Assembly (NCBI GenBank): GCA_937991535.1
Contig: CALKHN010000081.1
Location: forward strand, 1 to 53,501
Source: an uncultured Sphingobacteriales bacterium
Lineage (GTDB): Bacteria; Bacteroidota; Bacteroidia; Chitinophagales; Chitinophagaceae
DNA: 53,501 nt
Reading direction: 5' to 3'
Positions 34,635 to 43,560 of the stretch are shown piece by piece. Under the pieces are notes generated by a model. The model worked only from the letters and a program-made list of their open reading frames with translations. It ran no database searches and was not told the DNA's origin. Within the stretch, counting starts at the first letter, position 1. Each line of letters starts with the position of its first letter. The position numbers were made by a program, and so were the translations under genes.

Positions 34635-35792
34635 TCAGGCCGCGCTAGGTATAATAACATCATTTTTCATAAGGGATGGGATTATTGAATTTCTATAGCT
34701 GCCCGGACTTATAGATTGGCAGGTCGCAGCCGCAAGCAAACTGAATATTTCATCGTCAATTGGATAAGTCGTGTAAGTTCTCTTGTTAAACAAGTAGGCA
34801 TTCTGCTGGATTTTAAAAATACCAAATTTATTGTGATTGATTTTAAACGCCCCTGAATGATCTATTTTTTTTGCTTTGTTAGAGGTGGACGGATCGGAAT
34901 CGTGCAACTCGTGACAAGGCAAAGACCGGTGGAGGTATAGCCAGGCTTCCCATTGTCCCGGGTAGACGGTTAAATCTGAGCTAAACCTCTCATAGAGGGT
35001 CTGCGTTGTATAGTGAGCAAACTGCTCTCTCGTGAGTTTGTTATCCGGAAATACCGGATCGAAAAATTTTAAGCGTAAATCGTCAAGAGATTTCCTGTAA
35101 GAAATACCGGTGATGAGAGGAACTCCTGTCATTTGCGCTAAAAATGCGACCCCAACCCTTGCGAGAAGGGGCTGACCCAAAAAGTTGATTTGGCCATCCT
35201 GCCCGTACCGCTTGTTGTCCTGCATATTGCCTGCGCCTCTGTATCCATCAAAATAAATAAATAGATTTCTGCCTTGCTTTAGCTCCCTCATCATCTTAAG
35301 CGAAAGTACCGGTGATTCCATTTCAATAAACCTAATCGGATCTGAAGAAGCACTTGAACACATCCTCTGATATAAATCCTTGAAAATATTCCCTTCTTTC
35401 TGCATTGATTCTTGGGGAATGACTATAGTGTAGGGTATCCTATTTTGCGTCAAAAATAAATTCATCAGTCTATAATTCCCCAAATGGAAGCTGGATAGAA
35501 TACATGGGGTCTTTCGCATCAATTGCAGAAGTTCCTGTGATAAATTTTCAACGGTAATTGAATGTAGTATGTCCGGTTGTGTCTGCTCAAAATGGGTTAG
35601 TTGATTATGTAACATAACTTCCGCATATATTGGTTTATGCAGATCGAAACCCAAATGTGGCAGAAACCGAAACAAGTTGGCACTTACCAGATTAAACCTG
35701 TGCGAAGTAATTGTTTCAACGTTATTAGCTTTTTCAGAAATAGCATCAAAAATTCTTCGTCTTGCTATAGATAGATCATTTTGTTTTGGCAT
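34635..35792 (-). CDS. LpxL-type acyltransferase with PqqD-like tail
   Basis: 385 residues. Residues about 1-295 follow the lipid A acyltransferase (LpxL/HtrB) plan: SSFHLGNYRLM with conserved H103, FIYFDGYRGAG, ARVGVAFLAQMTGVPLI and YPGQWEAWLYLHR. The acid that normally follows the histidine (HxxxxE/D) is replaced by R108, so acyl transfer is not certain. Residues about 315-383 do not belong to that family and have the strand-strand-helix pattern of PqqD-like peptide-binding domains (FGIFKIQQNAYLFNKRTY, then IDDEIFSLL). It overlaps the M50 gene by 17 bp. Possible role: acylating the 41-residue peptide. Confidence 0.75.
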   Translation of the reverse strand: MPKQNDLSIARRRIFDAISEKANNVETITSHRFNLVSANLFRFLPHLGFDLHKPIYAEVMLHNQLTHFEQTQPDILHSITVENLSQELLQLMRKTPCILSSFHLGNYRLMNLFLTQNRIPYTIVIPQESMQKEGNIFKDLYQRMCSSASSDPIRFIEMESPVLSLKMMRELKQGRNLFIYFDGYRGAGNMQDNKRYGQDGQINFLGQPLLARVGVAFLAQMTGVPLITGISYRKSLDDLRLKFFDPVFPDNKLTREQFAHYTTQTLYERFSSDLTVYPGQWEAWLYLHRSLPCHELHDSDPSTSNKAKKIDHSGAFKINHNKFGIFKIQQNAYLFNKRTYTTYPIDDEIFSLLAAATCQSISPGSYRNSIIPSLMKNDVIIPSAA

Positions 35793-36906
35793 AATAATAG
35801 ATTGATTTTATAAACCTGCAAAAAGCGAGTGTAACCGTTATTGAAATAAGAATCAGCACTAAAAATCTTTCCACAATAAATGTTGCCTTATAAGGATTGT
35901 GCAATAGAAAGTGCTGGGAAATAGATCTTACAGATGTGATAATAAAATGACCCAAATAAAGATACAACGCTGCCCAAAATGCGGCATATAGTGCTGCGTA
36001 AATTGTTAGAGTAACGGATATCTTGTTTTGGAGAAAATATTTTTTTACTTGTTTCGGCTTTGCAATGAGGTAAACAACAAGTGCGCTTGCCTTTTTCTTA
36101 AGGTTCGGAATTCCGCAAAGGTCGCTTACTATCCAGTATCCGTCGTACCTGAGAAATGGTACAAGGCATATTATAATACTGATGCTGTTTATCATAAAAA
36201 GCTTTTGGACAATAGCTGGAGAAAGACCGAACCATGTAAGAGTGATTAGCAATAGATTTATTAGCAACTGAAAATAAATACCTCCAATATTTACTATGAT
36301 TCGTTTTAAGGTATTGAGCTCCCAGATATTCGTAACGTTTGTAAAAAATACCGGAAATATGAAGTAGAACCCAAATCCAATATCTTTGGGACGAACACCA
36401 TAATTAAAAGCTGCCGCGGCATGTCCCAATTCATGGCAAAATAAAATAAGTAAAAATAATGTATAATATGCTGGTATATGCCCTACAGAGATTTTTCCGA
36501 GACTTGATATATGTTGAATCCTGGAATAATAACTGATAGATGTGATTAGCGCAGTTGCAAGCATGATAATGAATACCACGGGTTGATACAGTATTTTCAA
36601 CGCCTTATACAAAAAAAAACCTTTGTCCCTTTTTACGATGGTAAATATTTTAAAAATGTAGCTGCTTTTGGTGTCTTTAGTTATACCTGACATTATGTAT
36701 TTAATGCTTTTTTCAACAGCAGCTTGGGTGATACTGATTCCCGGATAGTTGGCTTTCAATTTAGAAAGCACCGAATCAAAGTTATTAGTTTGCTGGTATG
36801 TGGCAAGCATATCATAGGCTATTTTGCTGAGTTCAAAATAGTTTCCATGTGCATCGCACAAGAGGTAACGGCAGCCATTCTTTTCTGGAATTATTTTGAG
36901 TTCCAT
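35776..36906 (-). CDS. PqqD-like domain fused to M50 membrane protease
   Basis: 376 residues. The first 72 residues match the PqqD/RRE pattern used to bind leader peptides (YLLCDAHGNYFELSKIAYDML, then DSVLSKLKANYP). The rest is a multi-span M50 metalloprotease with HELGH (H158, E159, H162) and the second-metal-site segment FLRYDGYWIVSDLCGIPNL. This is the plan of peptide-maturing zinc proteases such as YydH. The 41-residue peptide gene lies 68 bp upstream. Likely role: recognising and cutting that peptide in the membrane. Confidence 0.85.
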   Translation of the reverse strand: MELKIIPEKNGCRYLLCDAHGNYFELSKIAYDMLATYQQTNNFDSVLSKLKANYPGISITQAAVEKSIKYIMSGITKDTKSSYIFKIFTIVKRDKGFFLYKALKILYQPVVFIIMLATALITSISYYSRIQHISSLGKISVGHIPAYYTLFLLILFCHELGHAAAAFNYGVRPKDIGFGFYFIFPVFFTNVTNIWELNTLKRIIVNIGGIYFQLLINLLLITLTWFGLSPAIVQKLFMINSISIIICLVPFLRYDGYWIVSDLCGIPNLKKKASALVVYLIAKPKQVKKYFLQNKISVTLTIYAALYAAFWAALYLYLGHFIITSVRSISQHFLLHNPYKATFIVERFLVLILISITVTLAFCRFIKSIYYYAKTK

Positions 36907-36974
36907 ACAACGGTTTTATGGGTTTAAAAAGAATAGAGGAATGAATCCTCTATTCTTAGATGTTTTTTATAGAT

Positions 36975-37100
36975 TTAGATTACATGAATAGGCACAGAGC
37001 AGGATGGGTCTGATGCACCTGCCATTTCCAGGCGTTCTTCCAGTTGCTCAAGAGTAATGGCTTTGCTAAATGGATCGGTATAGTATTGTTTGTCTGACAT
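36975..37100 (-). CDS. Candidate ribosomal peptide precursor (41 residues)
   Basis: Small open frame, too short for most gene callers. After a polar start (MSDKQYYTDP) comes an amphipathic leader helix (AITLEQLEERLEMAG) and then a distinct C-terminal core, ASDPSCSVPIHVI, with one cysteine and two serines. This leader-plus-core plan, together with two downstream proteins that carry PqqD-like leader-binding domains, is the basis for the call. The exact cleavage point is unknown; after MAG or near ASD is plausible. No cysteine-rich or double-glycine motif is present. Translation is not shown, only inferred from context. Confidence 0.65.
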   Translation of the reverse strand: MSDKQYYTDPFSKAITLEQLEERLEMAGASDPSCSVPIHVI

Positions 37101-37164
37101 GATTATTGATTTGAATAGTTAATTTATATTTTCTACTCTGTTTAAAGGTTTTCGAATGCCCCTT

Positions 37165-37187
37165 ATTCCTTTTGGCCAAAAAAGAAT
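37165..37187. promoter_or_regulatory. Dyad upstream of the peptide operon
   Basis: Perfect 12-bp palindrome TTTTGGCCAAAA (37170-37181) inside longer near-symmetric arms ATTC...GAAT, 65 bp before the peptide ATG. It is positioned as an operator for the operon. No clear TAnnTTTG was found between it and the gene, so the promoter itself is not placed. Confidence 0.45.
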
Positions 37188-37347
37188 GTTTTTGAAATAT
37201 TGCCTTAGTGCAAAACGCTTATGCTGTAATTGCAGAACAAACCAAATAATTTAGAAGAAATGTTTAAAATCTATTATCCGTAATGGCGTTTGCTCATGCT
37301 GAAATCAGTTTTGCCCATGGTTTTCTTTGCGGCATAGTGCGGTATTT

Positions 37348-39329
37348 CTATTTCTCCTGCTTAACGAAGAGCAAATGGGCCAGGTTGGGATCTTTTCTAA
37401 TGCGTTCAATTTCAGTCTCAATGATGTCAGTTACTTCGTTTTTTATCCTAATATGGTTATTCTGAATTTCCAGTTGGGCAACTTCGCTTTTCGGAAGGGA
37501 TTTGTACTTTGCTACTTCTGCATTTATGGCATCTGGGTTATTGACGATCTCACAATGAAAAGGTTTCAGTTTTATTTTTTGATCCGGATTATCTGCCACA
37601 ATCCCGCAAAACTCCCCCGAAGAAAGTCCGGCGATCTTTGAAGCTGGTACTGCACTATCTAATTGTGTACTACGGCTGATACTGGTATCATTGCGATTGA
37701 TGGAGACACTCTCGCGTTCCTGGACGATTTTCCCTATAGCTTCAGAAACAGCTTTTGCAGAGTCTCCAGTAGCTTGACCGCAAATGATATTGCCGGCCAA
37801 ATTGAAAATCACGTCCGCCTGCTCGCGCCCGTAGGACTTTCTCATCTGGGCTATATTTTGAATTGCCAGAAAAGTGGCCAATTTATATCCACGTGCAATT
37901 GCCAAAAAATTTTCGATGCCATTTGCGAATATCGAGCTGGCTTCGTCCACTATTATAGCGGTCTTTTGCTTGCCTTTCTTCGGTAGAATTCTGAACAGCC
38001 TATTTAGATACAAGGAGATTACTGCACCATATACCTGGGTTTTCTCTGGGTTATTTGCGAAGCAAACAATCTTCGGATCGTCCGGGTTGTTCACATCGAG
38101 AGAAAAATCATTTCCGGACAGCACGTAATATAGTAACGGAGATGAGAGACGGGCTAGCGCGATCTTGGCAGAAGCAACCTGACCTTCCAACTGCTCCATT
38201 GCCCTATTCATATAAGCACTTATAAATGGATTGATCAGTACTTCAATTTCTGGTTCAGTAGAAAGTACAGGAAACAGGTCATCGTAGTTTGCCTGCATCA
38301 GTTCTATTGCATGGGGAAGGGTACAATATTTTCCATCCTTGTATTTTTTTAGGAACCATATAACCGCAGTAAAAAAGTTTATTGGGGACTCGACAAAGAA
38401 GTCCCCGGTTTTCTGGATCCATTGCATGTTCAGCCCGAGAAGAATTGTGCGTGAACTCTCGGTGGCATCAGTTATATCCAGTAGCGTAGACGGCTCCAAA
38501 GGATTACAACGGTCCAGTGGGGTATCGAAATTGATAACCTTAAACTTGGGAGGTTTCGGGTATAAATGTTTATACTTGAGCCAGGTATTATAGGCGATGA
38601 CAGAGAGATCATCATATTTGAAATCGTATAATACAACACAATATTGCTTCTGGATGGATTGCTGAATGATTTCGCGGACGAGGAAGAAAGTTTTGCCCGC
38701 TCCGGGCGAACCTACAATGAGCACTAGTCTAAAACAATTAATTAGATTCAGCCACATTGAGCGCACCTTTCCCTTCAGTTTGTATCTTCCCGGCAGGTTA
38801 ATGCTGTATTCATTGGTCAACAATCTTTCCTCCTGGGGAAAGCTTTCATTGAGCTCGTTAAAAATGTCTTTGTTCAGATTTACCTTAAGCAGTCTGGATA
38901 GCCTGGCACCTCCCGCAAGGAAAAGGATAAATCCGGCGGAAGTGAGAAAAATATAAGCAATAGCCAATGGTTCCGGTGGAAGTGAAGTATAGAAAAACAG
39001 GTTGGATAGGAAATACAATAAAAGCCCGGAAATAATAAAAGTGATCGCATTGACGAAACGGATCTTTTCATCTTTTTTACCCTTTACTCCAATAAGAGAA
39101 AGAATGAGAAGAGAAAGAGAGAATAATTTACTGTAAAGTGGGGAACTGAACAATCCCGATTTGGTCAGGTGTAACAGTATGGTTTTTAAAATACTGAATG
39201 TTAAACCCCAGTGGTCGAATGCTAGGTAACAATGGATATAAAAAAATGAAGGATGAGCACAACAATGCTTCCTGCCCGTAGAAAATCTATTATAGACCGT
39301 AGCCCTTGTTCGTTTTCTCCCGTACTCAT
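37348..39329 (-). CDS. mobC: Type IV coupling protein (TraD/VirD4-like), frameshifted
   Basis: Coupling ATPase that brings the relaxosome to the channel. The main frame (from 39225 down) has membrane spans, Walker A LIVGSPGAGKTFF and Walker B TAIIVDEASSIF. The proper N-terminus (MSTGENEQGLRSIIDFLRAG) starts at ATG 39329 in another frame and meets TAG at 39222-39224. The break is at T7 (39240-39246): one extra T, or a -1 slip on U-UUU-UUU, restores LHFF-YIHCYLAFDHWGL, which matches relatives. Without this, only a TTG start at 39153 would give a 601-residue protein lacking the first span. A sequencing error in the T run is also possible. Confidence 0.8.
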
Positions 39330-39359
39330 AATTGATGTTTTAAAAAGTGAAGAAATATT

Positions 39360-40874
39360 TTAATTGCGTCGCCGTCTTTTCTTCTTTCTGGCTTCTCTCA
39401 GCAGTTCTAAAGGTTGGGCGCTGGTTCCATAAGTTGGTTCCCATAATGAATGCAAGAGAGATGTAAACTCCTTTTCCAATTTTGGAAGGAGCTCCACCCA
39501 CTCATCAGTGGTTGGATGAAACTTCCCGGCAGGGAACAGGCGGGTGAATATCAAATCAGCAATAGTATTTGCCTGATGGATGCCTAATCGGTTTGCCCGA
39601 AAATAGCCGGTCATTTTTTCATTTGCAGGCAGGAAAGAGGCTGGCTCTGTTGTTACATGACCGATTCTATACCGTATATTTCCGTCGTCTGCATCAAAAG
39701 CCTTCACCAATGCACCGGTACGCATCCAGTCGGTCAGTACAGTCTTAAAATCTTTTGAAAAGTCTGTTTCTACAAGCAGCTTGTTTACAAAATTCCGGTT
39801 GAAAGCATTCTGTTTCTGGCTGCCGATTTGAAATCGTTCCAAAATGGCTTTGGCTCCATAGCCTTTTGCAATGTCACTTCCATTGAAAAAACAGCAGGTT
39901 GTCTTATCTATAAATGTTACACCATAGGTATATCCTTCCTCATTTTTTTTAAAATCAGCAATAATATTTTCGGCTTTTAACAGTTCAAGAAAGGACTGCT
40001 TGTCGGATGCACCTGCCAGTGCTTTATCAATCGTCCGCTTTATTCGTTGGCGATAATTCTTGCGGATTTCCTTGTTTTTTTCACACCGCGCTTCGATATT
40101 TTTAAGCGTGGGATTTTCGTAAATGGAGCTGGATTTAATGGGGACGCCTACACCCTTACCGGTTTTTCTGTCCAGTAACTGATAGACTAACCCCCCGGCT
40201 TCATACATCCGGGAGCCCGGTTCTCCCCGGTTGGCCAGTACATTATATTCTTCCAGGATCTCGCTGTATTCTTTAAAACTGCCATAACGATAATACTTTG
40301 CCACCGTTCGGACGATATTGGAAATTTCGTTTTTGGTCGGTCTTTTGCCGTACTCAGCTTTAGATAAGTCGGCGGGTTGCAGACCTGCCGTAATTTTATT
40401 TTCTTGTTCTTCTGCTTTAATTAACCCGAATGCTTCCTCAATTTCTTTCCGTGCCTGGTTGGATTTATTCGTTCCTATATTATGAATGTCTATCCGTTCC
40501 CCGTCAGGTTGAATGTTTACGGTGGCAATATGAATATGATCATGAGCCGCATCAAAGTGCCGGTAAACAAGGTAGGGCTGATCACCAAAACCAATTTTTT
40601 CCATATAGGTTGCAGCAATTTCTTTAAGTGTTTGTTCATTCAACTGCTCATCTGGGTGAAAGTTGAGGGATATATGTATGGCGTTCGTTTTGGCAATCCT
40701 ATTCCGGGTCGTCAACTCAGTAAAGCGGGCAAGTTTATTTTTAAAAGATAATTCTTCCGATGTACAACCGAACCCGACTGCATCAATACAGGATGCAGTT
40801 CTTTCCTTCACTTTATTCTCATTATAGTTCAGGACACCTCTTATGGTTTTTCCGCTTTTTATCCTTGCAACCAT
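39360..40874 (-). CDS. mobB: MobB-type relaxase
   Basis: 504 residues. The relaxase nicks at oriT and stays bound to the transferred strand. The candidate catalytic tyrosine is in GVLNYNENKV (Y17), the metal-binding histidines in RHFDAAHDHIHIAT (H111, H113, H115). The C-terminal third is not recognised. It starts 16 bp inside the end of mobA (overlap 40859-40874) and lies 30 bp before the coupling-protein gene. Confidence 0.92.
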   Translation of the reverse strand: MVARIKSGKTIRGVLNYNENKVKERTASCIDAVGFGCTSEELSFKNKLARFTELTTRNRIAKTNAIHISLNFHPDEQLNEQTLKEIAATYMEKIGFGDQPYLVYRHFDAAHDHIHIATVNIQPDGERIDIHNIGTNKSNQARKEIEEAFGLIKAEEQENKITAGLQPADLSKAEYGKRPTKNEISNIVRTVAKYYRYGSFKEYSEILEEYNVLANRGEPGSRMYEAGGLVYQLLDRKTGKGVGVPIKSSSIYENPTLKNIEARCEKNKEIRKNYRQRIKRTIDKALAGASDKQSFLELLKAENIIADFKKNEEGYTYGVTFIDKTTCCFFNGSDIAKGYGAKAILERFQIGSQKQNAFNRNFVNKLLVETDFSKDFKTVLTDWMRTGALVKAFDADDGNIRYRIGHVTTEPASFLPANEKMTGYFRANRLGIHQANTIADLIFTRLFPAGKFHPTTDEWVELLPKLEKEFTSLLHSLWEPTYGTSAQPLELLREARKKKRRRRN

Positions 40875-41260
40875 TTTTTTGCCAGTTGAGAAATGATGGG
40901 AAATAATTTACTGTTCTGTTCTTCTACCTGCCTGAGCTGATCCGAAACTTCTATTCCAAGCAAAAGCGTTTTACTTTTATCTATGGTTTTATGTATCTGT
41001 TTTACTGCCTGGTTTACATTTGTCCCAATGGCATTTAATTCCTTTCGGATGTGGGTCAATCCCTCCATAACAACCCCAAGGGATTCGTCCCGCGTGTAAG
41101 TAATGACCTGTCGTTCGCAAACAATATCCCTGAGTAGTTCGCTCATATTCTTATAGTGAGACTGCGAAAGAAGTCTGCACAAACGATCATAATGCAGCTG
41201 GTTAACCCGCAGCTTTATGTCGTATTTGAGCGCATCTTGTTCCTTCACTTTCTTTCGCAT
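40859..41260 (-). CDS. mobA: MobA-like relaxosome protein
   Basis: 133 residues with a ribbon-helix-helix-like start (LRVNQLHYDRLCRLLSQSHYKNMSELLRDIV) and a C-terminal coiled-coil-like region with IGTNVNQAVKQIH. Proteins of this kind bind oriT and recruit the relaxase. It directly faces the hairpin-rich gap upstream. Overlap with mobB indicates coupled translation. Confidence 0.88.
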   Translation of the reverse strand: MRKKVKEQDALKYDIKLRVNQLHYDRLCRLLSQSHYKNMSELLRDIVCERQVITYTRDESLGVVMEGLTHIRKELNAIGTNVNQAVKQIHKTIDKSKTLLLGIEVSDQLRQVEEQNSKLFPIISQLAKKWLQG

Positions 41261-41289
41261 GTGTTATTAGTAACTTTATTATCCTGTCA

Positions 41290-41386
41290 AAAAAGCCGAC
41301 ACTGGAGGCTTTTTGCTGCGCCGACACTGAAGGCGCAGTTTTATAGTTGTGCACAACTATACATCTTGCTGTTACCGCAGGGTAAC
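41290..41386. other. Probable oriT / hairpin cluster upstream of mobA
   Basis: Four symmetric elements in 97 bp. Two hairpins (41290-41314 and 41316-41338) have different stems but nearly the same loop, GACACTGGA and GACACTGAA. Then TATAGTTGTGCACAACTATA (41342-41361), a perfect 20-bp palindrome, and GTTACC-GCAG-GGTAAC (41371-41386). Such a cluster directly before mobA/mobB is the usual place for oriT. On the minus strand the first hairpin is followed by a T6 run, so it could also act as terminator or attenuator. Confidence 0.6.
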
Positions 41387-41483
41387 GCAGAAATTAGCGC
41401 TATAGCTTGTAATAGTACTTTAGCGTTGCATTCTCTGTTACTATGGCAGTAAAACCGGTGCTTATTATTGCTCCTTATTGTCT

Positions 41484-42350
41484 TTATCTTCTTCGCCGGA
41501 GCTGGTTATCTTTGCCCGGCGGATACTCTGCATGAATGATATTTAGCCGGGGCTTTCTTTTTAATTCTTCCGGTTTTAATTCCGGGGTTTGGGTAGGTTT
41601 CCAGTCGGGATCAAAGTGGAGATTGACCGGTATGGGCCGCATATCCTCGGAATATATGTTTACTGTTTTTTGCTCAGGATTTGCTTCCAAAAAGATATTT
41701 ACTCCGTTGGGTAATGTTAAAGGAGTAATATCGCCTCTTGTCAATTGATGAATGATCTGAGGGGATTCGTCCGAAGAAATAGGCAAAGCATGCAGAATAG
41801 ATTCCAATTGAACCTGGTCAAAACCAGGTATTACTTCTGTCAAGTAACCTCCGTTGGGTCCCTTAGTGGTAAGGTCAAATCGTACCCAGGCTGGCTTGTC
41901 ATGTGGTAAGGGGTAAACTCTGTTTTGTAAAATTGCCCTTCCGCATAGTAGATTGAAAGCTGCTTTTGTTTCCAGTTCCACCGGGAAATGCTGTTCTTTT
42001 TGGGGAAGTGCATTCGAATAATCCCATGCCCTTTGTTCAATAAATGAATCAAAGAATGATGCGTCACTCCAGTATTTAAGCATCAACTTATCTGCGATAA
42101 GTGCTCCGTCTGCATCCTCGTTAAGGGTAAGCATCTTACTTACAATGGCTGCTGCGGGAGACAATATTTCTGGTTCTAATTCATCACGCAGTACAAAAAG
42201 CTCCCGGTCATTGTGCCAGTTTACTTTCCGCATTTCATCTTCCAATTCCTTTGTGTTGATCCTATTAAAGGTGCCGTGTGTGATATCCGGATAAGGAGTC
42301 AGGGTGGCTGTGTAGGTATCAACAGTGTACCAGCCACCAATCTTTGACAC
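41484..42350 (-). CDS. Unknown conjugative-element protein
   Basis: 288 residues, GTG start with a 9-bp gap after the next gene. No domain recognised. Two segments (LTTKGPNGGYLTEVIPGFD and GVNIFLEANPEQKTVNIYS) resemble the style of other accessory proteins in this element. No signal peptide. It faces the putative oriT, so a relaxosome role is possible but not supported by motifs. Confidence 0.6.
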   Translation of the reverse strand: MSKIGGWYTVDTYTATLTPYPDITHGTFNRINTKELEDEMRKVNWHNDRELFVLRDELEPEILSPAAAIVSKMLTLNEDADGALIADKLMLKYWSDASFFDSFIEQRAWDYSNALPQKEQHFPVELETKAAFNLLCGRAILQNRVYPLPHDKPAWVRFDLTTKGPNGGYLTEVIPGFDQVQLESILHALPISSDESPQIIHQLTRGDITPLTLPNGVNIFLEANPEQKTVNIYSEDMRPIPVNLHFDPDWKPTQTPELKPEELKRKPRLNIIHAEYPPGKDNQLRRRR

Positions 42351-42359
42351 CGGAATTTT

Positions 42360-42833
42360 TTATTCAATATACCCTTCCGGTTCATTCCTGGAGCATTTTA
42401 AGGTGAACTCATTGGCGTCTCTGGAAAGAAAGATTTCCAGATTCCGGTAAGGATCCGCACCGGGAAATTCACCGAGGTTAAGGGTAGACAATTTTTCAAG
42501 CAGATCATTAAATCTGCCTGATACAATATGATAAGCCAGCGTAGCATTGCATATTCCATGAGGCGTAGGCGTGAAGATTTGACTATTTATATTCCCACCC
42601 TCATCGGTATGGCTCACCCGGTAACTTGCTAAACGATAGCCCTGAAATTGCAAATCTTTGGTTAGCGAGAGAGAGAATTGCACTTTCTCCTGTTCCCAAA
42701 CGATCTCGTGTTCTGCGTTAAACTGTTCAAAACCGTTATCAATATTTTTTCTGATCTCCTGTTCAAAAGAAGGTCCTTGAAATCCAATTGTGGCAAGATA
42801 ATTTAGTAGCACTTTTGTTTTTTTCTCGTTCAT
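42360..42833 (-). CDS. Unknown conjugative-element protein
   Basis: 157 residues. The N-terminal helix KTKVLLNYLATIGFQG is followed by a strand-rich body with KVQFSLSLTKDLQFQGYRLASYRV. The plan is similar to the 149-residue protein encoded at 43561 (helix, then FQGPSFEQEI-type segment, then FSLSL/FQITT), so the two may be distant relatives. Function unknown. Confidence 0.6.
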   Translation of the reverse strand: MNEKKTKVLLNYLATIGFQGPSFEQEIRKNIDNGFEQFNAEHEIVWEQEKVQFSLSLTKDLQFQGYRLASYRVSHTDEGGNINSQIFTPTPHGICNATLAYHIVSGRFNDLLEKLSTLNLGEFPGADPYRNLEIFLSRDANEFTLKCSRNEPEGYIE

Positions 42834-42853
42834 ACTATCCGCTTTTTACATGA

Positions 42854-43162
42854 TCATTTACCGCTGTCCCTGGTGAATATTTTTGCACTCTCCATACCAT
42901 TCTTGCGAATATTTTCTTTTAGCTGGAGCCAGAGCATCATCATGAAGTCTGCCAGTTCCATAACTTCTTCGCGAGATAACTTGTGCGGATTGTGAACCAT
43001 AGGGGGTTCTTCGTGCGCATCATCTTCCATACTTGCTGAAAGAATATTGGGCATATAGCCTTCGCCGATTTCCAGTGTCCTTCCGATACCTACGCTGTTG
43101 CCGAACAGTTTAACCTGCTTGCCTGTGGAAAATAGTAGGGTTCTTCTTTTCATTTCTGCCAT
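42854..43162 (-). CDS. Small unknown protein
   Basis: 102 residues, unrecognised. Glycine-rich start (STGKQVKLFGNSVGIG) and an acidic middle. It is in the leftward run with gaps of about 20 and 45 bp to its neighbours. Confidence 0.55.
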   Translation of the reverse strand: MAEMKRRTLLFSTGKQVKLFGNSVGIGRTLEIGEGYMPNILSASMEDDAHEEPPMVHNPHKLSREEVMELADFMMMLWLQLKENIRKNGMESAKIFTRDSGK

Positions 43163-43207
43163 GACGATTTGTTTTACTCGTTGAATAATTTATCAAGGTG
43201 TATTATT

Positions 43208-43534
43208 TTACCTTCGTCTGTTTTTTACGAAGGAAAGTGCGAGCCTGGTTCTTTGTTTTACTTCTGGTGAACCTTCCTGCAAGCGCCTATTGAAACTATA
43301 TACTCTTCTAATATCGCCTAGCTTTTCGCCGGGCGGCTTATCAAAAAAGAAGTATCGTTCTTCAATGAAGAAATACCGGCTTCTACCGCCATTAATGAGA
43401 CACATTTGCCTACAGCCTTCTAAATCTTTATGGTAGCTTCCTGAAAGATCCGTGCGAAAAGGAACACCGGCAAGGTTCTTTACGCCGGGAATAATCCCTA
43501 TATATACGATGTTGTCTTTTGATTTTTCTTCCAT
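43208..43534 (-). CDS. Small basic unknown protein
   Basis: 108 residues, no known domain. Aromatic-rich segment RYFFIEERYFFFDKPPG in the middle and a basic end (ALSFVKNRRR). Leftward run, 26 bp after the gene at 43561. Confidence 0.55.
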   Translation of the reverse strand: MEEKSKDNIVYIGIIPGVKNLAGVPFRTDLSGSYHKDLEGCRQMCLINGGRSRYFFIEERYFFFDKPPGEKLGDIRRVYSFNRRLQEGSPEVKQRTRLALSFVKNRRR

Positions 43535-43560
43535 ATAAAATGAGTTTGGCTTATTAAAAA

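Noticed and set aside
34660..34690. GGGATGGG stretch as a second tRNA end (left attachment site)
   Set aside because: Only a few bases match, it lies inside the acyltransferase gene, and no tRNA-like context follows.
40430..40751. Plus-strand frames opposite the relaxase gene
   Set aside because: No motifs, and overlapping a clear relaxase on the other strand.
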